From NCBI GenBank assembly GCA_038503065.1, contig JBCAMK010000010.1, forward strand, positions 1,426,001-1,490,000: a DNA stretch of 64,000 nucleotides. Reading direction: 5' to 3'. Below, one piece after another: positions 11,956-26,060 of the stretch. Position 1 is the first letter of the stretch; each line of letters begins with the position of its first letter. A model generated the notes under the pieces. It saw nothing but the letters and a program-made list of their open reading frames with translations, ran no database searches and had not been told where the DNA came from. Position numbers and translations under genes: made by a program. The stretch is from Paragyromitra xinjiangensis (lineage: Eukaryota > Ascomycota > Pezizomycetes > Pezizales > Discinaceae).

Positions 11956-14900
11956 ACTACATGTAGTGTAATCATATAAATCAAAGAATTAAACCATCTT
12001 TCTGGAAAGAGTTTTTTTAGGACTGCGAGGAACTCTTCAGGTCTGGCGAGGAAAGGCTATGGCCCCAAGGCCCCCTGAGATTTGACAGGAGGTGGCTGCG
12101 GCTGTATCAATATCCCAATTCACGGTCACGAAACCCACCACGTTTCCAGTTTAGTATATACTTCTTTCCTCTATCACCCGCCCCAGTAAGCAATATCAGG
12201 AATCTGCACGCCTATTTCTTAGTCGGGGGATATCTGCAGGTGGATGAAAAAGCAATACCTTAGTCGCTTTTCACTTCCGCGAGGCTAACAAGCGAGAAGA
12301 AGCTCCCGCGTCTAATAGAAGGTCTCCAGGTCGCTGATTAGCTACCTTTTAATTTAATGTAGATGGTTTGCAAAAGTAAACCATAAGATGAATTATACAC
12401 CACAAAAGATAATTCAGCGAAGCAATAAGTTTCTGTGCATAGAAGTTCAACAGTCTTGGCGGATGGCGGTATGAACCTATCCACTACGTCATCTATCATA
12501 GTCTATAGAAACCCATTGGCATGCAATGATTGCAGTCAGTTACCCGTAATATACCACGCTCCCAGCACTTACACTATCCTGACCAGAGGGAGAATGTCGT
12601 CCCCGGGAGCGCTACGCTTCAAAGCAGCGAGGTATTAAGTAGGTGGACCCCCACACTAAAGTGCTCCTAGTTAGGTCTGGATCTGATACCGTATCGTGGC
12701 TTCTAGTAGATAAGTATTTTCTAATCGAACTGGTACCTTTTTTGATTAATGATTTCCCTGACATCAGTATTTAGAGCGGAATTCCGCACGATGACGAAAG
12801 GATAAGACATGTTGCTTGTCTTCGGGATATCGAAGAGGCTCGCCCAAGCTTGATTAGGCGACTTGGTTCGATTCCTTCGAGGAGTCTTGAGCTATATATG
12901 TAGACGAGTGCGTTTTCATGATCCGGTAAATGAAAGTTGACCTGTCAGGCACCCAAAAGCGCCCGTACCTGCATAGAGAAGTGAGACATGCTTTGGGGAA
13001 TTTTCGTGAGAGAAATAAGAAAGTTCATCATTGGTGTGATGAGGTGTGCGTGTATTGCCGGTCATCTTGCAGCTAGACATTCCAACTGCCAGCGAGAAAT
13101 TGACCAAAGACGAGTGCATACTTCGGATGGACAGACCTTCAGCAGATCTCGCGGGAAAAATTCCCGAGCCATTCGTTTTAGCTGCAGACAGACGTAAGAC
13201 ATTTTTATCTAGAGACCGACCGGACTCGTGAATGGGCATGGGCTTGCGGTATTCGCGCTTGTTCGCACATGGGGCTGATTTGGGGAGCCGCTGGTTCGTG
13301 ATCGACAGGGGCTGTTGTATGATTCTTGAGGTTCTAAATTCTCGCTAGATGGAGTAGTTCCAAGAAATTGGCTGTACCAGTGTTGGTTCCTGTGAGGTGC
13401 ATCAGAGAGAAGAGGCCTGGGCAGCATAATACACGTAGGGTTAGGGCAGACAGGCCATTGGCAAGGGTGGCCCTGTTTTTCCACACATTGGCCGTTCCTT
13501 GCCGCCCACAAAAGATCAGGATCAAGAGCTTTGACCCACAAGTCGTGGCAAGTCACGCATAAGCATCTGCAAGTATACTCGGAAAGTACCTCCAACCACA
13601 AGCCATTCGTGAATTGTCACAAAGCAAGGCAGTTGTTTACAACAGCGTTGAGGCATGGATACATGTATGGGTGGGAACATTCGAGTACCCTGAATATGCT
13701 TTAGTGCTCTGGAAGAACACCTTACTTTATCTGCCCCGCATTTCATAGTTGGCTGCCTTTCTGATTTTCGGTAGTAGGAACATCAATCTCCGACAGGGGT
13801 TAGCAAAGTGACAATCAAAAACGTCGTCCGATTGATTGCAATCTGGTTGGTTTGTGGGGGATGGAGAAGTCCCAAAGCGTGATTAGACCCCGCAGTTTTT
13901 ATCGGGATTCGGGAGCAAGACGACGACGTCCGATTCTGTCCACGAGGCTAGCGTCATATATTCGGCTCCTGGGCACGCAGGGCACATTGCATAATGGGCA
14001 GGGTGAATGACTCGACTTGAGCCATCGTATGGTACCCATTCTGCTGTTACCGGCATCAATTTTCTCGTGCACCGAAAGTTGATGCCAAAGGAAGGCTGTT
14101 CCGAGACATTTCGCATCTCGTTGCAAGAAAAAAAAAGGGTCCCGTCTTGCCCGTGCAACGTCCAAATGTGTACCACGGTTCACTCAGTCCGCCAAGACTG
14201 TTTGGACTTCATGCCTGAAACCACCTTTACTGTTAAGCTTCCCGTGCTCCAACTCATCGGCATGGCACGATCACGTCTTGCAGATGTACTGTATTCAACG
14301 AGATTCTCTGCCCGTGGCATCGATCGCGCGCAGTTAGATTCTTAACCGCGGCACGCTGCGTCCGTAGCTCATCTTTGGGTTGCTAGGCCCCTCGTTGGCT
14401 GTTCAAGGTCATGATAAGGGAATCACGAGAAGATTCTAGAGTTTTGCTTCTCTCCCCCAGCTGTGAGTATGTATGTACTTTCTCTGCTGTGCTGTTTTCT
14501 GTTTTCTGCCATTTGCATATCACGCGTTTATTGCTTGGTTGAGTCCTCAATTGATGGAAAAAAAAGTACCCCGCTCCAGTTATCATCCATCCTCTGTTTC
14601 TGCATCGAATACCCGGAGGCTATGCAATACATCTCAGCTGCTGCATCATGTTGTTTCCCCCATGTTTTCCCGTACTGAGCGTCTCCATGCTTAAGCGTTA
14701 TCATTATAGTATCTTTTAATATCTCTGCCTTTGCTTCGTGAGGCCGTATTATGGCCTTGTTATCTAGGTGCATGTTTTGGAACCCTTGGAACGTGGGTGG
14801 TTTATCATTCGCTTCACAAGCCCGCATCGGAGAGAATCACATATAGGGCAGCTCGGCTGATTGGATTTACTGTGCTGCTGTGCGATGATCTACTTGGAAG

Positions 14901-15940
14901 CTCTTCGCCCCATTTCTACCCAGGGTTCGAACATCCCCTCCCCCCGGTTTTGCGGAGAGACATATTTGTGCCTGGCGGTACTGGCAACGCATCTGAAGCT
15001 TCTAAGCTTCTTCAGACCACATACGCGTGGGGAAGTGACCCAATTGGGCGAGGGCATCACTTTCTGAATAAGGCTTTGTGTCAATATACTCCACAACTCA
15101 CGTGGAGAGATGCGGCATTGACGAGCCAAGTTTACCTCGTTGGTCAATGTAACCGACACTGCTCGGCCTGCTCTGCACACATTGTTAATCCAAGAAAAAG
15201 GCGGTTCGGGGTGGATAGAGCTGGAGGAGTATATGTACGAGCAGGTGTTGGGGAAGCTCGCGGTACCTACCTAGTGGTTGTCGAGGTGCAATTCTCGAGG
15301 TTGGGGCTGTCGGCGATCCGTCTGACACGCATGGCAGAATTCCCAACCCCAGTTCATCCACAGGCGAGCGACTCGGAGGCGGTAATCCACTGGTGGCCAA
15401 CGGTGGGTGGGAGAAGCAAACCCAACGCATCTCCCAGGCGTTCGGTTACACCTTCCTATCTTATCGTTAGCCTTCCCCCCGACATCCCCCTCCCCAGGAT
15501 CTGCCAGAGTTGAATGCACAGCACAGCAGCCTGCCAGCGTCCACTTTATGGCTACTATCCGTGGCGTGGACCTTCCGTTTTACCGTAGTAGACAGTGTGT
15601 GCTGGTGGCCGTATTGAGCGTGGGATCAGTGACGAACAATCATCTCCGCATTTTATGAGCTCTCGCTTCTGCGCTTGTCGGACATTTTGTAAATACACTC
15701 AGTCTCCCCCTCCCACTTTCCTATTTACTCCCACCCCCTTCGAGTCCTTGTTCCTTCGCCTTTTGACGAAATCGCGGTACCCCCGGAGTCAGCTTGATCC
15801 CCACTTCTTCAACGCCTTCTGGAAAAATAAGTAAAAGAATTTATTAAAATCTGATAGCTGGTCTCAAAATCATTTATATTATATTTCTCCAACTCTCAAT
15901 AGCCAGTCGCTAGCGTCAATATCACTGGGTATCACCAGCA
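11956..15940. other. Gene-poor 4 kb stretch
   Basis: No protein family, splice-consistent gene or repeat is recognised on either strand. A 783-nt stop-free frame at 14731-15513 (+) has no early ATG and is not accepted as a gene. TACATGTA palindromes lie at 11958-11965, right after the upstream stop codon, and at 13660-13667. The final 100 bases are AT-rich (TTATATTATATTTC near 15875) and probably form the promoter of the amine oxidase gene. Confidence 0.5.
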
Positions 15941-18370
15941 ATGCCGGCTGAACTCAGAATATCCGTTACACAAACGAAAGTCTCAGAAAGGCTTAACAAA
16001 ATCCTATCATCACCGCAACCGCATCCTCTAGATCAATTGTCCGTTGATGAAATCAACAGAGCTCGCAATGTCATCCTCAAATCCCATTCTGCAGCTTCAA
16101 TCGCCTTTAGAACGATTACTCTAGAGGAGCCTCCCAAATCGGACCTGGTGCTATTTCTACAGGCTGAACACAAGGGTGAATTGACTAGCAGAACAAAAAG
16201 GCCTCCCAGGCGAGCTAGGATTTTATTCGAAGCAATTGCGAAGGATAGATCAGTCGAATTACGTGAATCAGTGGTCGACGTGGTAGCTGGCGAAGAATGT
16301 GATCATAAAGTGATTGATAAGAAATGCCACGCTCCCTTGAATGCGTATGTTCTCCACTCCATCCTTCAAGGGACCGTATCAATCTAAATTATCACAGTGA
16401 AGAGGTTGCTATGTTCCCAGAAGTAGCATTAGCATCACCGCTGTTCCAAAAGGCTCTTGCTGAGCTTTCACTACCACCGAACACTGTCATCGTCATTGAT
16501 CCGTGGATGTATGGCGGCTGGGAGAATCCGGATGAAAGCAGTCCTCGTTATATGCAGGGACTAGTCTACGCCCGTGACCCAAAGACCAACAACCCAGATT
16601 CGAACCACTATGCGTTCCCACTACCTCTAATACCGGTAATGGATGTCGTGAAGAGGGAGATCGTTAGGGTTGATCAATTGCCCACCGGTGGCAGGGAGGA
16701 TGCCTTTGAACATGGGACTGGTCCAAAGGACGCCCTAGCACATTGCAAAGCTTGCGAATATATACCGGAGCTAATCCCAGGCGGGCTAAGGCAAGATCTT
16801 AAACCTCTGAACGTCGTACAACCTTATGGCCCGTCATTCACAGTTGTTGGGAATTCATTGGTTGAATGGCAAAAGTGGAGGTTCAGGGTTGGCTTCAACC
16901 CTAGGGAGGGGGCGACAATCCACGATCTTTGGTACGATGGAAGAAGCGTTTTATATCGACTGAGTTTCAGCGAAATGTCAGTGCCGTACGGCGACCCTAG
17001 AGCACCTTTTCATAGGAAGCAGGCCTTCGATTTTGGGGACGGGGGTGCTGGGAGAGCAGCCAATAATTTGGAGCTTGGGTGCGATTGCTTAGGTCTTATT
17101 AAGGTATTTGGGGTTAATTCTTGTCCAGTGTTGATATGAAGCTAATGGTGGAAACAGTATTTTGACGGCGTAATGAACGATGTTCATGGGAAAGGCGTGG
17201 TTTCGAAAAACGTCATTTGCATGCATGAACAAGATGATGGTATCTTGTGGAAGCACACGAACTATCGAACTGGGCGTGCGGTCGTCACTCGTAACCGGAA
17301 GTTAATTATACAATTTATCATTACGCTTGCCAACTACGAGTATATTTTTGCGTACCACTTCGACCAAGCCGGCGGGATCATGATCGAAACGAGGGCCACA
17401 GGTGTCGTGAGTACTGTTCCAATTGATCCTGGAAAGACCAGTTCGTGGGGAAACGTGGTCAGCCCGGGGGTATTAGCACAGAATCATCAACACCTCTTTT
17501 GCGTTCGCATTGACCCCGCAATTGACGGATACAAGAATACTGTAATTCAAGAGGAGTCTCACCCACTTCCGTACACCCCGGAAACGAATCCCTACGGGAA
17601 TGGATATGAGGTTAAGCAGACCATTCTTAAGACTTCTGGTTGGGCGGATGCGGCACCTCAGAACGGCAGACTCTTCAAAATCGTCAATCAAAAGGTCCGC
17701 AACCCCGTGAGTGGGAGGCCCGTGGGTTACAAGCTGGTTCCTTCACCCACACAACTTGTACTAGCCCACCCCGATAGCATAATGGCAAAGCGTATGGCAT
17801 ATGCTAGTCATCATCTTTGGATTACTAAGTACCATGATAATGAGTTTTGGGCGGCCGGACAGTTCACGAATCAAAGTTCTATTGAGGTTTGTGGCCCCTA
17901 ACGATATAAATTGTTTCTAAATAACTGACGAAATCTTTAGTGTGGTGGCGTTAAAGATATGGCAGATCGCGAGGAAAACATTGAGAATGAGGATGTTGTC
18001 GTATGGCACTCGTTTGGCTTGACACATAACCCTAGGGTTGAAGGTTTGTTCCAACAGACTCTTGTTTTTTTGTATCTGGTCACTAGGCTAAACTTTTACA
18101 GACTTTCCGGTTATGCCAATCGAGACGCATCAGATTCACCTCAAGCCGGCCGATTTTTTTACTAAAAACCCGGCTATTGATGTACCATCTACCAAGAATC
18201 AAACTTCTATTTTGTACAAAAAGGGTGGTATCGTTAGTGGCTTTGTTGCTGAGGTTCCTCACGCCCACGAGAGCGATCGTAGGAAAGGAAAATTACATTT
18301 GGAGGATACTGGTGCTGAGACACTTGTCCCACAGCCACAACAGCGGGGGATAAAGGCGTGTTGCATGTAA
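15941..18370 (+). CDS. Copper amine oxidase
   Basis: Five exons (15941-16344, 16398-17103, 17158-17886, 17941-18043, 18102-18370) give 736 residues. Copper/topaquinone amine oxidases convert primary amines to aldehydes with release of ammonia and hydrogen peroxide. The key residues are visible: the catalytic-base Asp in AFDFGDGGAG (D346), LGCDCLG, the topaquinone-forming Tyr in NYEY (Y430), the copper ligands H480 and H482 in NHQHLF, and the third His in LTHNPRVEDFP (H642). The C-terminal block MPIETHQIHLKPADFF matches the family. Each junction restores family sequence; for example exon 1/2 reads HAPLN-A-EEVAMF. There is no signal peptide, and the protein ends in KACCM rather than the SKL-type peroxisomal signal common in fungal members. 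It appears intact. Substrate preference cannot be read from sequence. Confidence 0.95.
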
Positions 18371-19678
18371 GGCGCAATTTTGGAGTTCTAACATAGGATT
18401 TTTGTTGGGCATTTTTTTCACGATTTTTTTTCTTTTTTTGGATTCTTTGCTTCTTTTTCACAGGGGGTTTGATTTAAAATGCATTTCTAAGGGTGGGTTC
18501 TTCCGGATGTTTTTGATTTTTTAAAGGTGGGGGTAATGTTTTTTTCTTCTTTTCTACGATTATTACGACGCAACGCAACGATTTCACGATCTCGATTAGA
18601 GCACTGTTTTGGGGAGTTTTTATCTCATTATTTCAGTCTTTCCTGCTTCTTTCATTCGCTTACTCTAGGTTCCGGCGATGAGGGGAAGATCTGTGCCTCT
18701 TTTTTTTCCTTCTGATTATCAGGTTTTGGTTTTTCTTATTATTACCACTTTTATAGTTCATGCTCTAGATCGGACTTTCGTCTGGTTTAGGGTTGTACAA
18801 AGCCGGACTTATGCGGTGTACGATAACTGCTCTTCGTTTAATTCATCATTCGTACATATCCAGCATTCTTGGTTACCCCGGATTTTAAAATCCTATGATG
18901 CTATGTGTAATGGACCAGGCTAGCTGTTCGGACATGTCGAACATACTACTGGCACACGTGGATAATCCGGCCGCAGCACCGCGTCCCAGAACCGTGGGAT
19001 GGCGAACGAGGCAAACCGGTTCGAGGATGTTTGCCAGCAGCCGGAACTTAGGTAAGCCCGAGAAGGCGAGGGGTATGATTCGTTCGCCGCTCTAATCACA
19101 GAATATCACTCGGCAGGGACCACGGAACTTTTCGGCGCGGCCCGCACCGGATTATCTTTACGCTTTTTCGCGGCTCCTTGCTCGCATCCGGTAGCCCGTA
19201 TATGGCATTTCAATCAAACCCCGCAAAAAGACGTTTTTGGACGCCGTCTATGCATGTATGTTGGGGCTGCTGTATGTAGATATCCGAGAGGATCCTCGGG
19301 GAACGGTGCCGTCGAACACGCAGGCAGATAAGACAGGGAGGAATATGGGCGATACCAAAATTCCCATGCAGATTCTCGAAAGAAAGGTGTCGAATACCCG
19401 GTACCCGAGGACCTGTCAATCGGAGACAGCGCAGAGTATGTAGATAAGGTGTAATCAAGCCACAGGTTGAGATCGCGACTACGATCGTTTGGATCAACTT
19501 GGAAGCGAGAGAAAAAAGGAAAAGGATGGATGGGTATTGTAATGCACAGAGTTTTATCTCAACTATCAACAAGGTAAAGAAAAAGAAGGAAGAAAAAAAA
19601 ATAAACGCCAAACACGATAGCCCCCCTCGTCTCCACGGAGCGTAACAAGAAATAGAGAAATAGACAACTCTTCACATT
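18371..19678. other. Intergenic between convergent genes
   Basis: T-rich 3' flank of the amine oxidase gene, then sequence with no recognisable gene, up to the 3' end of the minus-strand met17 gene. Confidence 0.5.
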
Positions 19679-21452
<1,774 letters not shown>

Positions 21453-22308
21453 GATGGATCGATAATCGCAAGAGGAAGAGTTTCAATAGAATTTAAAAAA
21501 GACACTTGGTCTAGGTTATCGTTGTGTAGAGAGCACTTGAAAGGGAGGAGAACGAAAGATCTCAGGGACGGGCCAGCAACATAATAAGTAGTACCCACTA
21601 CTAGTGCGGGGCACATGTAGGGAAGGAAGAAAAAAAAAATTGGCTTCGAAAAGCGGCCGAGCACGCCATCGCGAGTTTTACCTACTCGAGCTATACTGTT
21701 TCATATGAGGATGCTGTTGGGAAGTCTATTATTCACAGGATGTGATTCTGAATTGCTAATTTTTTTACTGTTTTTGGATGTGCGAGCACGCCTCCCGAGT
21801 GGGATACGATGTTGTACCAAGGCATCTCGTATTCCCCCAATGCAGTTCGTCCCACTTGCCAGAATAGAATTCAGTCTCGAAAGTGGGAAGGGAATCCTCA
21901 CGACCCAGATATGAATATCCTCAGGTCTTCAACGAAAACATAGACCGCCCACATGAAGGCTGAGCAAACCCCACATTCTCTGTGGGGTGGGGGTTGACTT
22001 TACGTTCTTGCAGATCTTTATGCGGGGGTGATCAATTGCGCGACTGACCAGGATCCTGTCACGCAGTCACTACTCTATTTTTTGCAGAAGACAGACTACT
22101 GCTATCAAGCACTTCCGTGACACTCCAAAACACAAACCGTCACTCGTTCTCTTCTCCCCTTCCAACACTTTTATAATACTATGCTCGATTCCTCGTCACA
22201 TAGATCGCATCTAACTGAGAATAAAATACCTTGAAAATACAACATAACTATCATACAAACTTGTTTATCAATTACTAACCAACCTAAGAAACCATCCACT
22301 TTTATCAT
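21453..22308. other. met17 upstream region and ssr4 3' flank
   Basis: No gene is seen. The segment next to 21452 is the met17 promoter and leader; no unambiguous TATA box was found. Confidence 0.45.
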
Positions 22309-24842
22309 CTACAGCCCCGTCCCCGTCCCTCCCTCCTCCATCAACCCCAACCCTGGGATCCCCGTATCGCCACCCTCCTTCTCATCACCCAATCCCACAT
22401 CCGGTATATCTTTCTTCTCCTCCGCAACTGGCGTATCCGGCTTCGAATCAACATTCATAAAATCATCCATAATCGTATCCCCCAGCTCCTCCCCCGTCAA
22501 CTCACCCAGCTCCTGATCCCCCGACTGAAACCCCGCAACCAACGGCACATCGTTATCACCGCTAATCCCACTCTCCGGAATCCCCACCGATAAATCTAAA
22601 TCAACATACTCATCCCCCACATCACCCACATCTCCATTCGTATGGCGCTCCTCACCACTCATAACCGTATCCATCGCGCCATTCCCCCCCGCGACTACAC
22701 CCCCCATCTTTTCAATCTCATCGACAGGTAGGTCCCAGCGGAGTAGCATATTCTTCTCAACAACCTTCTTCCCAATCGCAGCTTCAACCTCAGCAACAAT
22801 CTCATCAACAGTTTTACTCGCTGTTGCGGTATCCGCCCTCTGGACTTCCACAAGGAGGGGATCAGTCGGGGGCTCGTCCTCCGAGGTAGCAGTAGCCGGA
22901 CGCTCCTGTGAACCGAAGCCCATTCCCGAGCGGAGCTTGCGTTCCGCTTCTTTCGCGATACCGCTTTTGGATATCTTTTGGAGTCGCGCGGCGTGTAGCA
23001 TCTCCATTCTTTGGATATCAGCTTCTATATCCGCGATCTTCTGCTCCACGCGCGGTCGGAATAGTTCCAGTATCTCCTTTTGGTCTTTGTCCTTCTCGCT
23101 GTCTTTGTCCTCAGGTTTAGATGGTGGAGTTGGGTACACTGGCGCCTCCAGTAGTCCTTTCGTGACGCTCTCCAGCTCTCCACGTAGTCCAAGACCTAGG
23201 TCGACAGGTTTAACCCTGTTAATGGCGTACACACTCCCCAGCACCTCCTCCATCCATTCGTGGTGCTGGATATACCGTGTTGTAGCGATCTCACGGGGGG
23301 TGAGGTGGTCCAACATATCCCCACGCGAGGTGTCTTCCTCCTCATCAATCGTCATCCCCGGGTCACCAACACCAAGAGCAGCAGCCTGCGCACCCGATGC
23401 GCCCGGGTGAGAGCCAGGCGGAGTAGGTTTGAGACGTTTCGCGGACGGTGGGACAGGACCAGCGCCTTTAGGAGCTGGACCAGCGCGGGCAGGAGTGTAG
23501 TATCCTTGTGGAACGGGTGTTGGCCCAGGCTGGGGCGTACCGCGCGGGTTCATGGGACTGATGTGACGGTTTTGCTGAGGTGTTTGTGGCTGTTGTTGTT
23601 GTTGTACCATTTGGATTCCTTGGACTTGTGGTACCTGGGTTGGTAGCGCGATGATGGGCCAGGAGCTGCGGTCGCCGAGGTAGAATTCTTTTCGTGGGAG
23701 TTGGCCGGTAGCGAAGAGCTGGGCGATGTAGGAGCGGGCGTTGAAGGATTGGCGTGCGCCTTGAGTGATGTTGATTTGGGTGACTGGGATCTGGTTTTGG
23801 CGCTCGGCGGTGAGGTAATGGAGGAGCCAGAGGCTTGAGGCTTCGGCCGGGGTCGAGGGGTGTTGCGGTTTAAGGCGGTAACACCGACGGGAGAAGAGGG
23901 CGTGGGTTTGCGGGCTTTGGAGGTTGGGGTTGGGGTTGAAGCCTGCTTTGTGATAGTAGATTTCAATCGACTGTGGGAATGGTTAGCAGGCAATTCCCTC
24001 TAGAGCGAGTCTGATAGTGATACATAGAGGGGGGGAAGAAAATAGTAACTAAAAGAAGGAAAAGCAGGAGGATATGCGGAGCGGCTAGGTGCACAAAGAC
24101 AGGTCGTATTTTTTTTAATAGGACGACTGCCTTGTTTGACAAAGCCCCTCCAAGATAATCTTGGTGTGGGGCTCGAAATTTCGGATATATTATCGCGAAT
24201 TGTAACAGGGAGACGCGAAAAGGAAAAAAAAAAAAGAGAAACGCGAAATCTCCACCGCCAATAGAATGCAATGTAACGTAGCAGGGGGGCACAGTATAAG
24301 AAGGTAGAAGAGAAATGACGAGGATAAACATTCTACACGATACACACACACAAATAAACATTTTAGGAGGAGGGGGGGTGGGGATCACAAACATAGCCCT
24401 TAACATCAACTGTATGCACACTCTCCGCATCAGCCCAGACATAACCATCGCTCGCACAGCTCGTCCCCATCGCCGGGGGATGCCACGATAACATCAACGA
24501 GCCCGGTGGAGGCGCCTCGATCATGGTCCAGGTGAACGGATACTGCTGTACCATGGTCGGTGTCTTGAGCAGCATTTCGACCAGTAGCTCTGGCTGGATC
24601 GATTGGTACAGAGGGTACTTCATCACGCAGAGCGCGTGCAGGTGGTGCAGCAGCTGCGGCGAGACGGAGGACGACGGGTCAGACATTGTGGGTGGTGGTG
24701 TCTGCGTGGTGGAATCGAATGAGCGACGAAGGTGAGAATGGTGGGCGCTGGAGGCGCGATGGGGGGAGGTGTTGAGAGAGCTATGGGAAAACGCGCGCGG
24801 GTTGCTCGTGAGGCTTTGGGGACGTTGCTGACTGTGGGACAT
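22309..24842 (-). CDS. ssr4: SWI/SNF and RSC complex subunit Ssr4
   Basis: Two exons (24842-24393, 23970-22309), joined in phase 0, give 703 residues. Ssr4 is a fungal subunit shared by SWI/SNF and RSC nucleosome remodelling complexes (DUF1750). Exon 1 holds the N-terminal module: MSDPSSSVSPQLLHHLHAL, then PFTWTMIEAPPPGSLMLSW and the family block CASDGYVWADAE. Exon 2 continues directly with IEIYYHKAGFNPNP, QTHALFSRRCYRL, LWLLHY and KEFYLGDRSSWPII. After about residue 270 the protein becomes Q/P-rich, then charged, with a conserved-looking LTPREIATTRYIQHHEWMEE helix and a coiled coil (RVEQKIADIEADIQRMEML). The tail is acidic. I chose the ATG at 24842; an upstream in-frame extension lacks ATG, and internal Met at the MSDPSSS segment is an alternative start. 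The intron is long for this genome, at 422 nt. Confidence 0.88.
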
Positions 24843-25668
24843 TGCCGTTTTGGGTTGTGCGTCAACGGGGTACAACCCGGAATGTAGCAACGTAGGAAAC
24901 AGTATCGCCTTCGTCTACTATATCCTAAGTATCCACCCCCAGGGGCTTTTTAAGTGCTTCTCGAGGTGAACATAGAGATAATAGCCGAGATTGGGTTGGG
25001 TCGGACTTATTCCAGCAGTGCTGAAAGTCATACCCTACGAGTGATGTTCTATGACCTCAAAGTCTGACGAGTCTTCAACCGCAGGATCATAAAGATTCAA
25101 GTCTGGCTGAGATTTTGCGGGCAGAAAACACTACGATTCAAAGGTAATTGAACACGGTTTTGCTTGTAAGACTAGCGAGCGGTTCTAGAGTTGGTAGTGA
25201 CATTGGCCGTCTGGACGAACATTCGAGAACTACAACCGGTATTATTGCTATCCTAGATTTACGATCAGGTAAGAGGGGCTACATTTATTCACCGAGATAG
25301 AACGGAACTGGATACGCAAACAACGCTTGTGAGCGTATCGAGTGATACTGTATGACAAATATTCCGAAGAGATAGGAATGGAGGAAACCAGCATCACGCC
25401 CCTAGGGTGTGGTGAGTAGAGCGTAATTAGATTATTTTGCCTTCAACTTAGTATCTATTACGAGCATGGGTGATGGGTAAGGGCGGAATAGCCTAGACGA
25501 GATGGGCTCCTGGCAGAGTATGCAAAATCTATTTCACGCGTAAAAATACCAGAAACCAATCGTTTAATACTATATTGAGATGACAAAGCAAATACATAAA
25601 ACTAATAGGACAAACCATTGATCGATAAAGAGTCATCCCCAGCTACATATCTCTCAGAACTCAACCAG
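24843..25668. other. Intergenic
   Basis: Upstream region of ssr4 and 3' flank of the small 25669 gene. No gene is seen. Confidence 0.45.
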
Positions 25669-26060
25669 TCACATACGGGCCGAAAAAAGGTTGATAAGAT
25701 TGTACACACCACAAAATCTGCCTCGTCGGGAAGCTATCCGTTTCATTCCATTATTATTCCTTTCTTCCCTTTCCCGCTTCTTCTTCATCCTCTCAAATGA
25801 TTCGGCGAGGATCCTCTCCTCGACCTCGATTCTTCGCCGTTCATCCCCAGCACACTTAGGACATCCACCACTTGCGTAGTTATTTATATCTCCAACTGAA
25901 TTTTTCCTAAGATACAAAAACAGACTTTAGTAAGCACTAATCTATATAGCTTGCATCTAAATGGTGGTAAAGGCGTAACCTACGAATGGTATCGGGTGCA
26001 TGGTGTTGTTGCTTTGATTGTTCTATCAGAGCCGGTAGGCGATTCCACGATAGCCTCCAT
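25669..26060 (-). CDS. Small unknown spliced gene, Cys-motif protein
   Basis: Two exons (26060-25984, 25906-25669) give 104 residues. The 77-nt intron has a GTAGGT donor, a TTACTAA branch site and a TTAG acceptor, and the junction keeps frame (exon phase 2 to 1). This is the main support for a real gene. The protein starts MEAIVESPTGSDRTIK. It carries GGCPKCAGDE near residue 43, a long charged helix (RRRIEVEERILAESFERMKKKRERE) that could form a coiled coil, then a basic segment and RGRFCGVYN. No family is recognised. The CPKC pair plus the later Cys might bind a metal, but a complete four-ligand site is not evident. The 3' end is uncertain, because GTGTGTAC after RFC could be a further splice donor. 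Confidence 0.5.

Noticed and set aside
12862..12890. Second tRNA-like B box (GGTTCGATTCC)
   Set aside because: T stem does not pair and no acceptor or D arm can be drawn upstream.
11956..15940. Possible decayed transposon in the gene-poor stretch
   Set aside because: No terminal repeats, target duplications, transposase-like or reverse-transcriptase motifs could be found by eye.
23550..23993. 147-codon minus-strand frame
   Set aside because: It is an alternative phase across ssr4 exon 2; the correct phase contains the conserved Ssr4 blocks.
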